DNA of 64,000 bases from Bacteroides_D sp963546395 (lineage in GTDB: Bacteria; Bacteroidota; Bacteroidia; Bacteroidales; CAJPTX01), in the NCBI GenBank assembly GCA_963546395.1, contig CAUUMS010000001.1, positions 62,001 through 126,000 on the forward strand, written 5' to 3'. Below, piece after piece: positions 25,486 through 33,474 of this stretch (within the stretch, counting starts at the first letter, position 1; each line of letters starts with the position of its first letter). The position numbers and the translations under genes are program-made. The notes under the pieces are model-generated. The model searched no databases. It was not told the origin of the DNA and worked only from the letters and a program-made list of their open reading frames with translations.

Positions 25486-26607
25486 ATGAGCCAAGCTGCG
25501 ATGCCCGATGCGTTGCAGAGTTTGGGAAGAGCCCCGAGCATCGTCACGTTGCTGACGACCTACCGCTGCACGGCGGCATGCGCGCACTGTTGTTTTGGGT
25601 GCAACCCCAAGCATCGAGGGGGGACGATGTCGCTACGACGCATGCGCCGCTATGTGGACATGGTGCTAGAGGCGTTCCCAGGCGACATCAAGCTACTGGC
25701 ACTCAGCGGTGGGGAGTGCTCCCTGCTAGGCTGGCGGCTCCCCCTGATCATCCTCTACACCCGGCTGAGGGGTCTGATGTCGCGCATCGTGACGAATGGG
25801 CACTGGGCCACATCGCTTACACGTGCCACACGTCGCCTACGCTGGCTCCAGCGGCTGGGGCTGACTGAGGTGAATTTCAGCACGGGGGACGATCATCAGG
25901 CATGGGTGCCACTGGAGCGCATCGTCCACGGGTGCGTGGCGGCCTACCGGCTGAGCATGCGCTGCGTGGTGAATGTGGAGACGCATCCGCAGCACACCTT
26001 CACCTATCACCAGTTTCGGGAGATACCGGTCATTGCCGAGATTCTGGCTGCGCAGCAGGAGAGTGGCACTGAGCTGCTCACCATAGTCCCCGGAGTGTGG
26101 GTGACGAATGAGCCCCTGCACACCCCCGAGGCTACACGAAAGGAGGAAGCACCGAATGGCGTGGAGATTCCGCCTCGCCGGCAGGGGTGCGATTCGCTCT
26201 TCAACACGCTGACCATCGATCCTCAGGGGCGGATACCGGCCTGCTGCGGGCTCACGGCCAAGCAGAATGCATTCCTGCAGGTGTCCGATCGGGTGGGCAG
26301 CCCGCAGGAGGTGCGTCAGAGCTGGTACAATCAGTACACCGACTTCCTAAAGCTGTGGCTCGAGGCCGAGGGGCCGCTCGCAGTGCTGGAGTACATCTAC
26401 CGCAAGCAGGGTGAGCCGGTGCCCGAGCACTGGGTGAGCCGCCATGCATGCGATCTGTGCCGGGAGATTTTCCGTCCCGAGCGGCTGACCGCGCTGCGGC
26501 AGGTGTACCACGAGCTGGAGGGCGGCATCTTCTTCCGCTCGCTGCTGAAACGCCGTTACGAGGCGCATATGGGCGGAGCCTGCCGGTGCGCCATAGCTAG
26601 CTGGTAA
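25486..26607 (+). CDS. Radical SAM protein with SPASM-like C-terminal cysteines
   Basis: A 373-residue radical S-adenosylmethionine protein. The 4Fe-4S motif C28-x3-C32-x2-C35 is in TYRCTAACAHCCFGC, with two extra cysteines (C36, C39). SGGE at 74-77 is the SAM-binding motif, and FSTGDDHQ is at about 131. C-terminal cysteines at 235, 253, 254, 322, 325, 366 and 368 (GCDSLFNTLTIDPQGRIPACCG, HACDLCREI, GGACRCAIASW) suggest SPASM-type auxiliary cluster binding. Such enzymes modify peptides or activate partner enzymes. The reaction here is unknown, and no precursor peptide gene is evident nearby. Its operon partners are three small membrane proteins. Confidence 0.85.
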   Translation: MSQAAMPDALQSLGRAPSIVTLLTTYRCTAACAHCCFGCNPKHRGGTMSLRRMRRYVDMVLEAFPGDIKLLALSGGECSLLGWRLPLIILYTRLRGLMSRIVTNGHWATSLTRATRRLRWLQRLGLTEVNFSTGDDHQAWVPLERIVHGCVAAYRLSMRCVVNVETHPQHTFTYHQFREIPVIAEILAAQQESGTELLTIVPGVWVTNEPLHTPEATRKEEAPNGVEIPPRRQGCDSLFNTLTIDPQGRIPACCGLTAKQNAFLQVSDRVGSPQEVRQSWYNQYTDFLKLWLEAEGPLAVLEYIYRKQGEPVPEHWVSRHACDLCREIFRPERLTALRQVYHELEGGIFFRSLLKRRYEAHMGGACRCAIASW

Positions 26608-26649
26608 GAGTCTGTTATACACATTCCACCCCCTCAAAGCCCTACAGCC

Positions 26650-27111
26650 ATGTCTACCACAACATCAAAAGCGTTAGGTTACCTGCTCGATGTCATCTCA
26701 TTCGTCCTGCTCGGGATCGGGCTGTACCTCTTCCTGGAGGATCCGAGCGCACCCCTGCCGGGGCTATGCTCAATCGTCACGGCCTTCGTGGGCGTATTTC
26801 TGCTGCGGGTGCTGATGCGCTACCCGCAGCTATTCGCCTTCCCGGGCGTGTGGCGCATCGATGGAGAGGCGAAACGCCTAGTGGCCCCCTACAGCGTCTC
26901 GTTCATCAAAGCCATTGCAGTCCTGCTGTCCGCAGTCCCGATCTACGCATACTCTTTAGTGCATTTCCAGCACCCGATACATCCGAATCTGCTGTTCATA
27001 ATCTTCACGCTGGTGTGGACGTTCGGCTCCATGGCGCTATTCATGCTGCCTGCCGTGCGACTGGCGGCCCGCTGGCGCAAGGCGCAGGAAGGGGAAGTGT
27101 CAGCCTCATAG
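26650..27111 (+). CDS. Four-TM membrane protein, third in the radical SAM cluster
   Basis: A 153-residue membrane protein: YLLDVISFVLLGIGLYLFL, GLCSIVTAFVGVFLLRVLM, VSFIKAIAVLLSAVPIYAYSL and LLFIIFTLVWTFGSMALFMLP. The size, four-TM layout, N-terminal xLLDxxS segment and polar loop before TM3 (WRIDGEAKRLVAPYSVSFIKA) resemble the two paralogues upstream, but the sequence is much more distant. It starts 42 bp after the radical SAM gene, so it is probably co-transcribed. No known family is recognised. Confidence 0.7.
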   Translation: MSTTTSKALGYLLDVISFVLLGIGLYLFLEDPSAPLPGLCSIVTAFVGVFLLRVLMRYPQLFAFPGVWRIDGEAKRLVAPYSVSFIKAIAVLLSAVPIYAYSLVHFQHPIHPNLLFIIFTLVWTFGSMALFMLPAVRLAARWRKAQEGEVSAS

Positions 27112-27277
27112 GCTCCGCCCCCATCACCTGGGGATGCATCTTTCCAGAGGACAGATAGGGGCCTGGCACCCACCGCTTTCGTGGGGGTGCTGCGCGCAGA
27201 TGCGTGGCGCAAGATGTAGCACACACTACCAGGGAGGGAACGCGGTGCTCAGCCCTGCGGGGATTGGCAATTTGCAT

Positions 27278-27285
27278 TACATTTG
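27278..27285 (+). promoter_or_regulatory. -7 box of the PCMD lipoprotein gene
   Basis: TACATTTG, about 65 nt before the start. TTTG and TTG lie upstream, but at shorter than standard spacing. Confidence 0.5.
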
Positions 27286-27350
27286 CGTCGATCCGGGGTG
27301 CAGGGAGTGACATTCCTGCATGGGGTGCCATATCTAACACGCACGGGGTG

Positions 27351-30300
27351 ATGGGACTAGACAGGGTACGTATCGGCTGGCGGAGCCTGGTGATGGTGGT
27401 TCTGGCGGCGTTGGCAGCACTCGGCACGCCGGGATGCAACGATGACCTACTCAATCACGAGGCGGAGATAGAGAGCATCTACTTCGTAAAGCACCATGGG
27501 CAGGACACGATGCTGATGGTGAGCGACACGATACGGCCGCAGAGCACGAGCATCACGCTGACGGTGTCGCACATGGCCGACCTGCAACAGCTGGTGCCCG
27601 TGTTCAAGCTGTCGAATGGGGCAAAGGCGAGCTGCCAGTCGGGGCAGGCCTACGATTTCAGCAAGCCCTTCGACATCACCATCACAGCGGCCAATGGTCG
27701 CAACCGCCGCACGTACCGGTTTGAGGTGCGTCGGCTCGCACCTCCGCCCACCATCCCGCCCGTGGAGCCCGACCTCAACGGGGACAGCTACCTGACCAAC
27801 TTCCGGCTAGAGGGCGTGCAGGCTAAGATCACCGTGAAGGGCACCCGCATCTACGCAGAGGTGCCCGAGGGGACGGATATCACCAAGCTGGTGCCGCGGT
27901 TCGATCTGCCCAAAGGGGCCACGGTGGAGTACGAGCAGGGGACACCCTACGACTTCACGGAGCCACTGTACCTGCGCATCACCTCGGAGGATAAGGCGAA
28001 CGTGACCACGTACCGCGTGTTCGTGCGCTACCCCGACCCGGTGCTGAGCCCCGAGGCTCAGATCTACTCGTTCCGATTCTACGAGAGCGATGAGTACGCG
28101 GAGATCGACGGCTCCCGCATCTACGCCTCGGTGCGCCCGGGCTCCGACCTGAGCAAGCTCACGCCCACCTTCCGCATCCCCAGTGGGGCCACGGCCAGCG
28201 TGCTACCCCAGGTGGCCGCAGATTACACGAAGCCTGTGACCATTGAGGTAACCTCGCAAGACAAGAGCGCCAAGAGCGTCTACACGGTGTACGCTGAGAC
28301 CAAGCTCCAGAGCCGAGTGGGGCTCGAGGAGCTGCTACTGCTGCCCTGCGGCGAACCCACGTTTCGGGATGACCGCAGCTTCACGTTCCTGGCTAGGAAT
28401 AGGGAGGACATCTCGCAGCTGAAGGTGTTCCTGCGCCTGGCGCATGGCTGCACGAGCAACCTGGAGAATGGCAAGGTGTACGACTTCACCTCCCCGCAGA
28501 CGCTCACCCTCACCTCAGAGGATGGGTATCAGCAGCGAAGCTACACCATCACGGTAACCGCGGTGGATGGGGATGTGCCCGATGAGAAGGGCACCATCAT
28601 CTCATGGGAGTTCGCCGGCGTGGTGACGCGCACGGAGATTGTCCGCAACCGCATCTACTGCCACGTACCCCCGAACACGGATATCACTGCCCTGACACCG
28701 GTGTTCCTATTCAAGGAGAGCGAAGGGTGGTGGAATCTGTCCAAGGGGCACCTGTTCAAGGAGCCATTCAAGTCGAGCGATGAGATTGAGAGCGAGAAGG
28801 TTACCCTTGATTTCAGCGAGCCTCGGCAGTTTGAGGTATGGCGTAAGAACCCATGGGCCTGGGAGGTGAAGGCACGCTCGCGGTACACGGTGTACGTGAC
28901 GGTGGATCAGGCCCGAGAGGGAGAGGCCGATCTGATAAGCTTTGGGCTAAAGGGCGTGCAGGGTGCACATGTGAAGCGCAGAGGCGCACGGGTGGACATC
29001 ACCGTGCCCAACGAGACGGATGTGCGCAGCCTGATTCCCGAGTATCGTATATCCTTGGGTGCCACAACTAACCTGGCGCAGGGGGTGGCTACCGACTTTA
29101 GCCATGAGGTGAAGATGCTGGTCACCTCGCAGGGAGGTGGCGTGAAACGGGAGTATACCATCCGGGTAGAACGGCGGCTCAGCGACCAAGCCGAGCTGCG
29201 CAACTTCCGATTCCGAGAGATATCGGGGGAACCCGTCCTATCGGGTAGCACCTACACGGCCTACGCAGGGCCTGAGGTGAACCTGGCCCAGTTGACCCCC
29301 GAGTTTCAGGTGGTTCGTGGGGCGCGCTGCTCACTCCAGTCGGGGGTGCCTGGCGACTTCCGTAAGCCGGTGCAGTTCGACGTGGTGTCGGAGGATGGTA
29401 GCATCACACGGCGGTACACCGTGGTGGTGGAACAGCATCTCAACAGCGAGGCTGAACTGCTGGAGTTCCGCTTCCGCGAGCTGGATGCGCCATGCGAAAT
29501 CAGCGGCAACCGGGTGATGATCCCCGAGCTGCCTAACGGTGTGTCCCTCACGGCCCTGACACCAGAGTACCGAGTGTCGAGCGGTGCCAAGTGCACGCTG
29601 GCCCACGGGGTGACGGCAGACTTCAGCGCAGGCAAACGCTTCACGGTGACCTCGGAGGATGGCTCCAGGAGCAAGAGCTACGTGGTGAAGCGGCAGATGC
29701 CCAGCATACGTTTCGACTTCGAGCAGTGGATTACCATCGGGAGTGGTAAGACGGCCTACCAACAGCCCGAGGGGGCATGGAGCAGTGGGAATGCAGGGAC
29801 GGCGATCGCCATCGCCTTCTTCGGCCGCCCGGAACGATTCCCCACCCGCAAGACTAACGATGCGCACAGCGGTAATGCAGCAGCACTGGTATCGACGGAG
29901 CTGCTGAACGTGGATGGGAACTCTATCGCCGCTGGCTCGCTGTGGCTGGGAGGGTTCAAGGGTGACAACGTGCGTAAGGATCCGCTATCGGGCCCCCAGT
30001 TCGGCACGGTCTGGGCTGGCGGACGGCCCGACATGTTCCGGGGTTGGTACAAGTACAAGCCCGGGGCTCAGATGGTGAACAAGGCCGGGGAGCACATCGA
30101 GGGGACGGATGAGCTGGCTATCTACGCAGTGCTGTTCCACGGCCCACGGCTCACGGGGCACAACATCAACAGCAGCCCTGAGATTGTGTGCATTGCGAAG
30201 CTGGGCGACCTGAAGGCCAAGAGCGAATACACGTACTTTGAGGTGGCCTTTGAGGAGTGCAATGGGGGCATTCGCCCAGGTGAACCGCTACAGTACACCA

Positions 30301-30392
30301 TCGTGCTCAGCTCGAGCCGCGATGGGGGTAACTTTGTGGGTGCCGTGGGCAGCGAGCTGACGGTGGACGATTTGGAAATCACGCTGAAGTAG
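27351..30392 (+). CDS. PCMD-domain lipoprotein with eight DUF5018-like repeats
   Basis: A 1013-residue predicted lipoprotein. The hydrophobic signal ends in a lipobox at LGTPGC. About eight tandem domains of 85-110 residues follow, each with the pattern ...I.G..IY..VP...DI..L.P.F....GA......G..YDF..P....VTSEDG....YTV.V. These are DUF5018-like Ig-type modules. The last 230 residues, from IRFDFEQWITIGSG to TVDDLEITLK, match the PCMD (putative carbohydrate metabolism) domain, including SLWLGGFKGDN. The start at 27351 puts the signal at the N-terminus. A PorT-like beta-barrel gene follows by 6 bp, a pairing seen in Bacteroidales. It is probably a surface protein binding glycan or protein; no enzyme activity is indicated. 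Confidence 0.85.
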   Translation: MGLDRVRIGWRSLVMVVLAALAALGTPGCNDDLLNHEAEIESIYFVKHHGQDTMLMVSDTIRPQSTSITLTVSHMADLQQLVPVFKLSNGAKASCQSGQAYDFSKPFDITITAANGRNRRTYRFEVRRLAPPPTIPPVEPDLNGDSYLTNFRLEGVQAKITVKGTRIYAEVPEGTDITKLVPRFDLPKGATVEYEQGTPYDFTEPLYLRITSEDKANVTTYRVFVRYPDPVLSPEAQIYSFRFYESDEYAEIDGSRIYASVRPGSDLSKLTPTFRIPSGATASVLPQVAADYTKPVTIEVTSQDKSAKSVYTVYAETKLQSRVGLEELLLLPCGEPTFRDDRSFTFLARNREDISQLKVFLRLAHGCTSNLENGKVYDFTSPQTLTLTSEDGYQQRSYTITVTAVDGDVPDEKGTIISWEFAGVVTRTEIVRNRIYCHVPPNTDITALTPVFLFKESEGWWNLSKGHLFKEPFKSSDEIESEKVTLDFSEPRQFEVWRKNPWAWEVKARSRYTVYVTVDQAREGEADLISFGLKGVQGAHVKRRGARVDITVPNETDVRSLIPEYRISLGATTNLAQGVATDFSHEVKMLVTSQGGGVKREYTIRVERRLSDQAELRNFRFREISGEPVLSGSTYTAYAGPEVNLAQLTPEFQVVRGARCSLQSGVPGDFRKPVQFDVVSEDGSITRRYTVVVEQHLNSEAELLEFRFRELDAPCEISGNRVMIPELPNGVSLTALTPEYRVSSGAKCTLAHGVTADFSAGKRFTVTSEDGSRSKSYVVKRQMPSIRFDFEQWITIGSGKTAYQQPEGAWSSGNAGTAIAIAFFGRPERFPTRKTNDAHSGNAAALVSTELLNVDGNSIAAGSLWLGGFKGDNVRKDPLSGPQFGTVWAGGRPDMFRGWYKYKPGAQMVNKAGEHIEGTDELAIYAVLFHGPRLTGHNINSSPEIVCIAKLGDLKAKSEYTYFEVAFEECNGGIRPGEPLQYTIVLSSSRDGGNFVGAVGSELTVDDLEITLK

Positions 30393-30398
30393 TGGTTT

Positions 30399-31292
30399 AT
30401 GGTAATTCGGATTGGCATTGTCACGGCGATCCTGCTGTGGTTCCTCCCTGCAATACACCCTGCTAGGGTCATAGCGCAAGAGGGTGCAGAGGGGAACGGC
30501 CTGTGGCGAAGCACTAAGAATCTGTCGCGCAAGGTGGCCAACAATAGCTCGGTGAAGGTGGGGCTAAACATCGGGGCCACCACGCCGCTCAGGATCCCCG
30601 ATGGCGTGAGCTTAGCATCATACGCCCCACAGTTCGCACCCATCATCGCCCTGGAGACGGATCTATTCATCGGCCAACGATTCATCATCAACTGTGGGGC
30701 TCAAATGGAGTACAAGGGCATGCGCACGCGGTCGAGGGTACGGGACTTCTACACTGAAGTTGTGCAGGAGGACGAGGGCTCGCTGGTGCGGGTTGCGGGG
30801 CACTTCACGGGCACCAATGTAACTGACGTAAACCTGACCTACATCACGGTACCGCTACGCCTCGGATTCTGGTTCACCTCTCGCTTTGCGGCCAAACTGG
30901 GGGCTTACGTGTCGTATGCCATCGGGCGACGGTTTACGGGCTACGTGGAGGACGGCTACCTATGGACGAAGCCCCACGAGACGACAGGGATGAGCAATAA
31001 GCTGCTGGTACCACATGCAGACTTTGACTTCAGCCGGGAGATGCGACGCTGGGACTGGGGAGCCGATTTGGCTCTCACCACGTTCATCTCACGGCGATTC
31101 TTCATGGATCTGGGTGCCACCGTGGGGATGGGAGCCGTGCAACACTCACACTTCTCGGGCCTGCCATTCAGGTTGCACAACGTGTACGTATCGGTGAGCC
31201 TGGGGTACCGATTCGCCGGGGCTCCACAACGCCATATGAGCGAGAAGCCGTTTTGCTTTTTAGCGGGGAATATGCGACCTTTGAGCCGTTAA
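30399..31292 (+). CDS. Outer membrane beta-barrel protein (PorT-like)
   Basis: A 297-residue protein. Signal peptide IVTAILLWFLPAIHPARVIAQ, then alternating-residue strands typical of small barrels, for example KVGLNIGATTPL, FIINCGAQMEYKG, TYITVPLRLGFWFTSRFAAKLGAYVSYAIG, WGADLALTTFISRRFFMDLGATVGMG and VYVSVSLGYRF. The motif YITVPLRLGF resembles the YLxIPLL segment of PorT/OmpW-like barrels. It starts 6 bp after the PCMD lipoprotein gene and probably forms an outer membrane pair with it. The serC promoter lies inside its 3' end. Confidence 0.75.
   Translation: MVIRIGIVTAILLWFLPAIHPARVIAQEGAEGNGLWRSTKNLSRKVANNSSVKVGLNIGATTPLRIPDGVSLASYAPQFAPIIALETDLFIGQRFIINCGAQMEYKGMRTRSRVRDFYTEVVQEDEGSLVRVAGHFTGTNVTDVNLTYITVPLRLGFWFTSRFAAKLGAYVSYAIGRRFTGYVEDGYLWTKPHETTGMSNKLLVPHADFDFSREMRRWDWGADLALTTFISRRFFMDLGATVGMGAVQHSHFSGLPFRLHNVYVSVSLGYRFAGAPQRHMSEKPFCFLAGNMRPLSR
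31251..31282 (+). promoter_or_regulatory. Promoter of serC
   Basis: TTTTG (31251-31255), 19 nt, then GACCTTTG (31275-31282). Spacing is ideal and the -7 box is one base off TAnnTTTG. It lies within the last 42 nt of the barrel gene, about 60 nt before serC. Confidence 0.6.
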
Positions 31293-31342
31293 TGCAGCCG
31301 GTGGCCAGATTTACATGCCAAACAAACAAAGCATCAGAGGAT

Positions 31343-32416
31343 ATGAAGAAGCATAATTTCAATGCGGGGCCTTGCGTACTTCCCCAGGTGGCTCTGGAGA
31401 ACACGGCCAAGGCAGTGCTGGAGCTCGAAGGGGCTGGGCTCTCGCTAATCACCATGTCGCACCGCTCCAAGGAGTTCCAGGCGATCATCGATGAGACGGA
31501 AGCCCTGTGGAAGGAGCTCCTGTCAATTCCGGATGGGTACAAAGTGCTTTTCCTGGGGGGGGGAGCTAGCATGCAGTTCTGCATGGTACCTATGAACCTG
31601 CTGAAGCAGAAGGCCGCCTATGTGGAGACGGGGGTATGGGCCAAGAAGGCTGCCAAGGAGGCCAAGCTGTTCGGCGATGTGCAAATAATCGCCTCGTCGG
31701 CCGATAGGAACTTCTGCTACTACCCGAAGGGTTTTGACATCCCTAAGGATGCCGATTACCTGCACATTACGACCAATAACACCATCTACGGCACCGAGCT
31801 GCGTGAGGACATTTGCAGCCCTATACCGCTAGTGGCTGACATGTCGTCGGACATCATGAGCCGGCCGGTAGACGTGAGCAAGTATGCCCTCATCTACGGC
31901 GGTGCGCAGAAGAACGTGGGCCCTGCCGGCGTGACATTCGTCATCGTGAAGGAATCTATCCTCGAGCAGGTGGCCAGCAGGCCGATACCCACGATGCTGA
32001 AGTACTCGACCCACGTGGAAAAGGGCTCGATGTTCAACACGCCTCCCTGCTTTGCCATCTACACGATGCGTGAGACGCTGAAGTGGCTCAAGTCGATTGG
32101 CGGGCTGACGGCCATCGAGAAGATCAATCGTGAGAAGGCTCAGATCATCTACGATGAGATCGATCGGAACAGGATGTTCGTGGGTACGGCGGACAAGGAT
32201 TCCCGCTCGCTGATGAACATCTGCTTCGTGATGAAGGAGGAGTACAAGGAGAAGGAGGAGGCCTTCCTAGAGTTTGCCAAGAGCCAAGGGATGGTGGGCG
32301 TGAAGGGGCACCGGGACGTTGGTGGCTTCCGCGCCTCGGCCTACAACGCACTCCCCATAGAGAGCGCCAAGGCTTTGGTAGCCTGCATGCAGGAGTTCGA
32401 GAAGAAGAACGCCTAG
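31343..32416 (+). CDS. serC: Phosphoserine aminotransferase
   Basis: Converts 3-phosphohydroxypyruvate and glutamate to phosphoserine (serine pathway; also used in PLP synthesis). The 357-residue fold-type I enzyme shows the start HNFNAGPCVLPQVALE, MSHRSKEFQAIIDE, FLGGGASMQFCMVPMNLL, TTNNTIYGTE, ADMSSDIMSRPVDVSKYALIYGGAQKNVGPAGVT with the PLP lysine, and KGHRDVGGFRASAYNALP. The start MKKHNF is fixed by family alignment. It is followed by serA and a DUF1015 gene, the usual Bacteroidales serine operon, but with a hairpin between serC and serA. Confidence 0.97.
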   Translation: MKKHNFNAGPCVLPQVALENTAKAVLELEGAGLSLITMSHRSKEFQAIIDETEALWKELLSIPDGYKVLFLGGGASMQFCMVPMNLLKQKAAYVETGVWAKKAAKEAKLFGDVQIIASSADRNFCYYPKGFDIPKDADYLHITTNNTIYGTELREDICSPIPLVADMSSDIMSRPVDVSKYALIYGGAQKNVGPAGVTFVIVKESILEQVASRPIPTMLKYSTHVEKGSMFNTPPCFAIYTMRETLKWLKSIGGLTAIEKINREKAQIIYDEIDRNRMFVGTADKDSRSLMNICFVMKEEYKEKEEAFLEFAKSQGMVGVKGHRDVGGFRASAYNALPIESAKALVACMQEFEKKNA

Positions 32417-32447
32417 CAACTGCGGGGTAATTCCCACAACTTAACAG

Positions 32448-32488
32448 GGCTGGGCTGCATGGGTGATACACGTGCGGCCCAGCCTTTT
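32448..32488 (+). terminator. Hairpin between serC and serA (terminator or attenuator)
   Basis: GGCTGGGC (32448-32455) pairs with GCCCAGCC (32477-32484), followed by TTTT. Part of the transcription probably stops here, leaving serA as a read-through gene, because no second promoter is visible in the 33 bp that follow. Confidence 0.7.
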
Positions 32489-32520
32489 CGTTAGTGCCAC
32501 ATTAACTAAGGGTAAAAGTC

Positions 32521-33441
32521 ATGACAAAGGTGTTGGTTGCTACCGACAAGGCATTCGCCAAGGTGGCAGTAGATGGGATACGGAAGATCGTTGAAGGGGC
32601 TGGGTTTGAACTCGCCCTGCTCGAGAACTACAAAGAGGCTAGCGACCTGCTGAAGGCTGTTGCCACCGCTGATGCAATGATCGTGCGCAGCGACAAAATC
32701 ACGGCCGAAGTGGTAGAAGCTGCCAAGCAGCTTAAGATCGTTGTGCGTGCTGGTGCTGGGTACGACAACATTGACCTAGAGGCCGCCACGGCGCACAATG
32801 TGTGTGTAATGAACACCCCGGGCCAGAACTCCAACGCAGTAGCTGAGCTAGCCCTCGGGATGCTGGTGTATATGATCCGGAACAAGTTCAACGGGACTTC
32901 AGGCACCGAGCTCATGGGCAAGAAGCTTGGGATACATGCCTACGGCAACGTAGGGCGCAACGTGGCCCGAGTAGCCAAGGGCTTCGGCATGGAGGTGTAT
33001 GCTTACGATGCGTTCTGCCCCGCCTCGGCTATCGAGGCTGACGGTGTGAAGGCTGTTGCCTCGGCTGAGGAGCTGTACAAGACGTGCCAGTTCATCTCCC
33101 TGCACATCCCAGCGACAGCTGAGACCAAGAAGTCGATCAACCATGCCCTGCTGTCGCAGATGCCCAAGGGGGCTGTTCTACTGAATACGGCTCGTAAGGA
33201 GGTGATAGATGAGGACGGGGTGTTGAAGATCCTCGCTGAGCGGGAAGACATGCGCTACGTCTCAGACATCGCTCCCGACAAGCTGGACGAGTTCAACAAG
33301 TTCGGCGATCGGGTGTATTTCACCCCAAAGAAGATGGGAGCTCAGACCGCTGAGGCCAATATCAATGCAGGGCTCGCCGCAGCAGAGCAGATCGTGCGGT
33401 TCCTGAAGGAGGGCGATCGCAAGTTCCAGGTAAACAAGTAG
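32521..33441 (+). CDS. serA: D-3-phosphoglycerate dehydrogenase, Bacteroidetes type
   Basis: NAD-dependent oxidation of 3-phosphoglycerate, the first step of serine synthesis. The 306-residue protein has the D-2-hydroxyacid dehydrogenase fold without an ACT domain: VRAGAGYDNIDLEAA, MNTPGQNSNAVAELALGML, a Rossmann loop LGIHAYGNVGRNVARVAKGFGMEV, CQFISLHIPATAETKKSIN and LLNTARKEVIDEDG (Arg and Glu of the active site). Two oddities: the first Gly of GxGxxG is Ala (AYGNVG), and the usual catalytic His in PHxGxxT is replaced in TPKKMGAQTAEAN. From memory this variant occurs in related Bacteroidales. It is placed between serC and a DUF1015 gene. Confidence 0.9.
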   Translation: MTKVLVATDKAFAKVAVDGIRKIVEGAGFELALLENYKEASDLLKAVATADAMIVRSDKITAEVVEAAKQLKIVVRAGAGYDNIDLEAATAHNVCVMNTPGQNSNAVAELALGMLVYMIRNKFNGTSGTELMGKKLGIHAYGNVGRNVARVAKGFGMEVYAYDAFCPASAIEADGVKAVASAEELYKTCQFISLHIPATAETKKSINHALLSQMPKGAVLLNTARKEVIDEDGVLKILAEREDMRYVSDIAPDKLDEFNKFGDRVYFTPKKMGAQTAEANINAGLAAAEQIVRFLKEGDRKFQVNK

Positions 33442-33474
33442 AAAGAGCTGTAGCACTTAAAAGCGCATACGGAG

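Noticed and set aside
27166..27190. Hairpin GCACCCAC/GTGGGGGTGC as terminator of the radical SAM operon
   Set aside because: The stem needs a two-base bulge and no T-tract follows on the plus strand.
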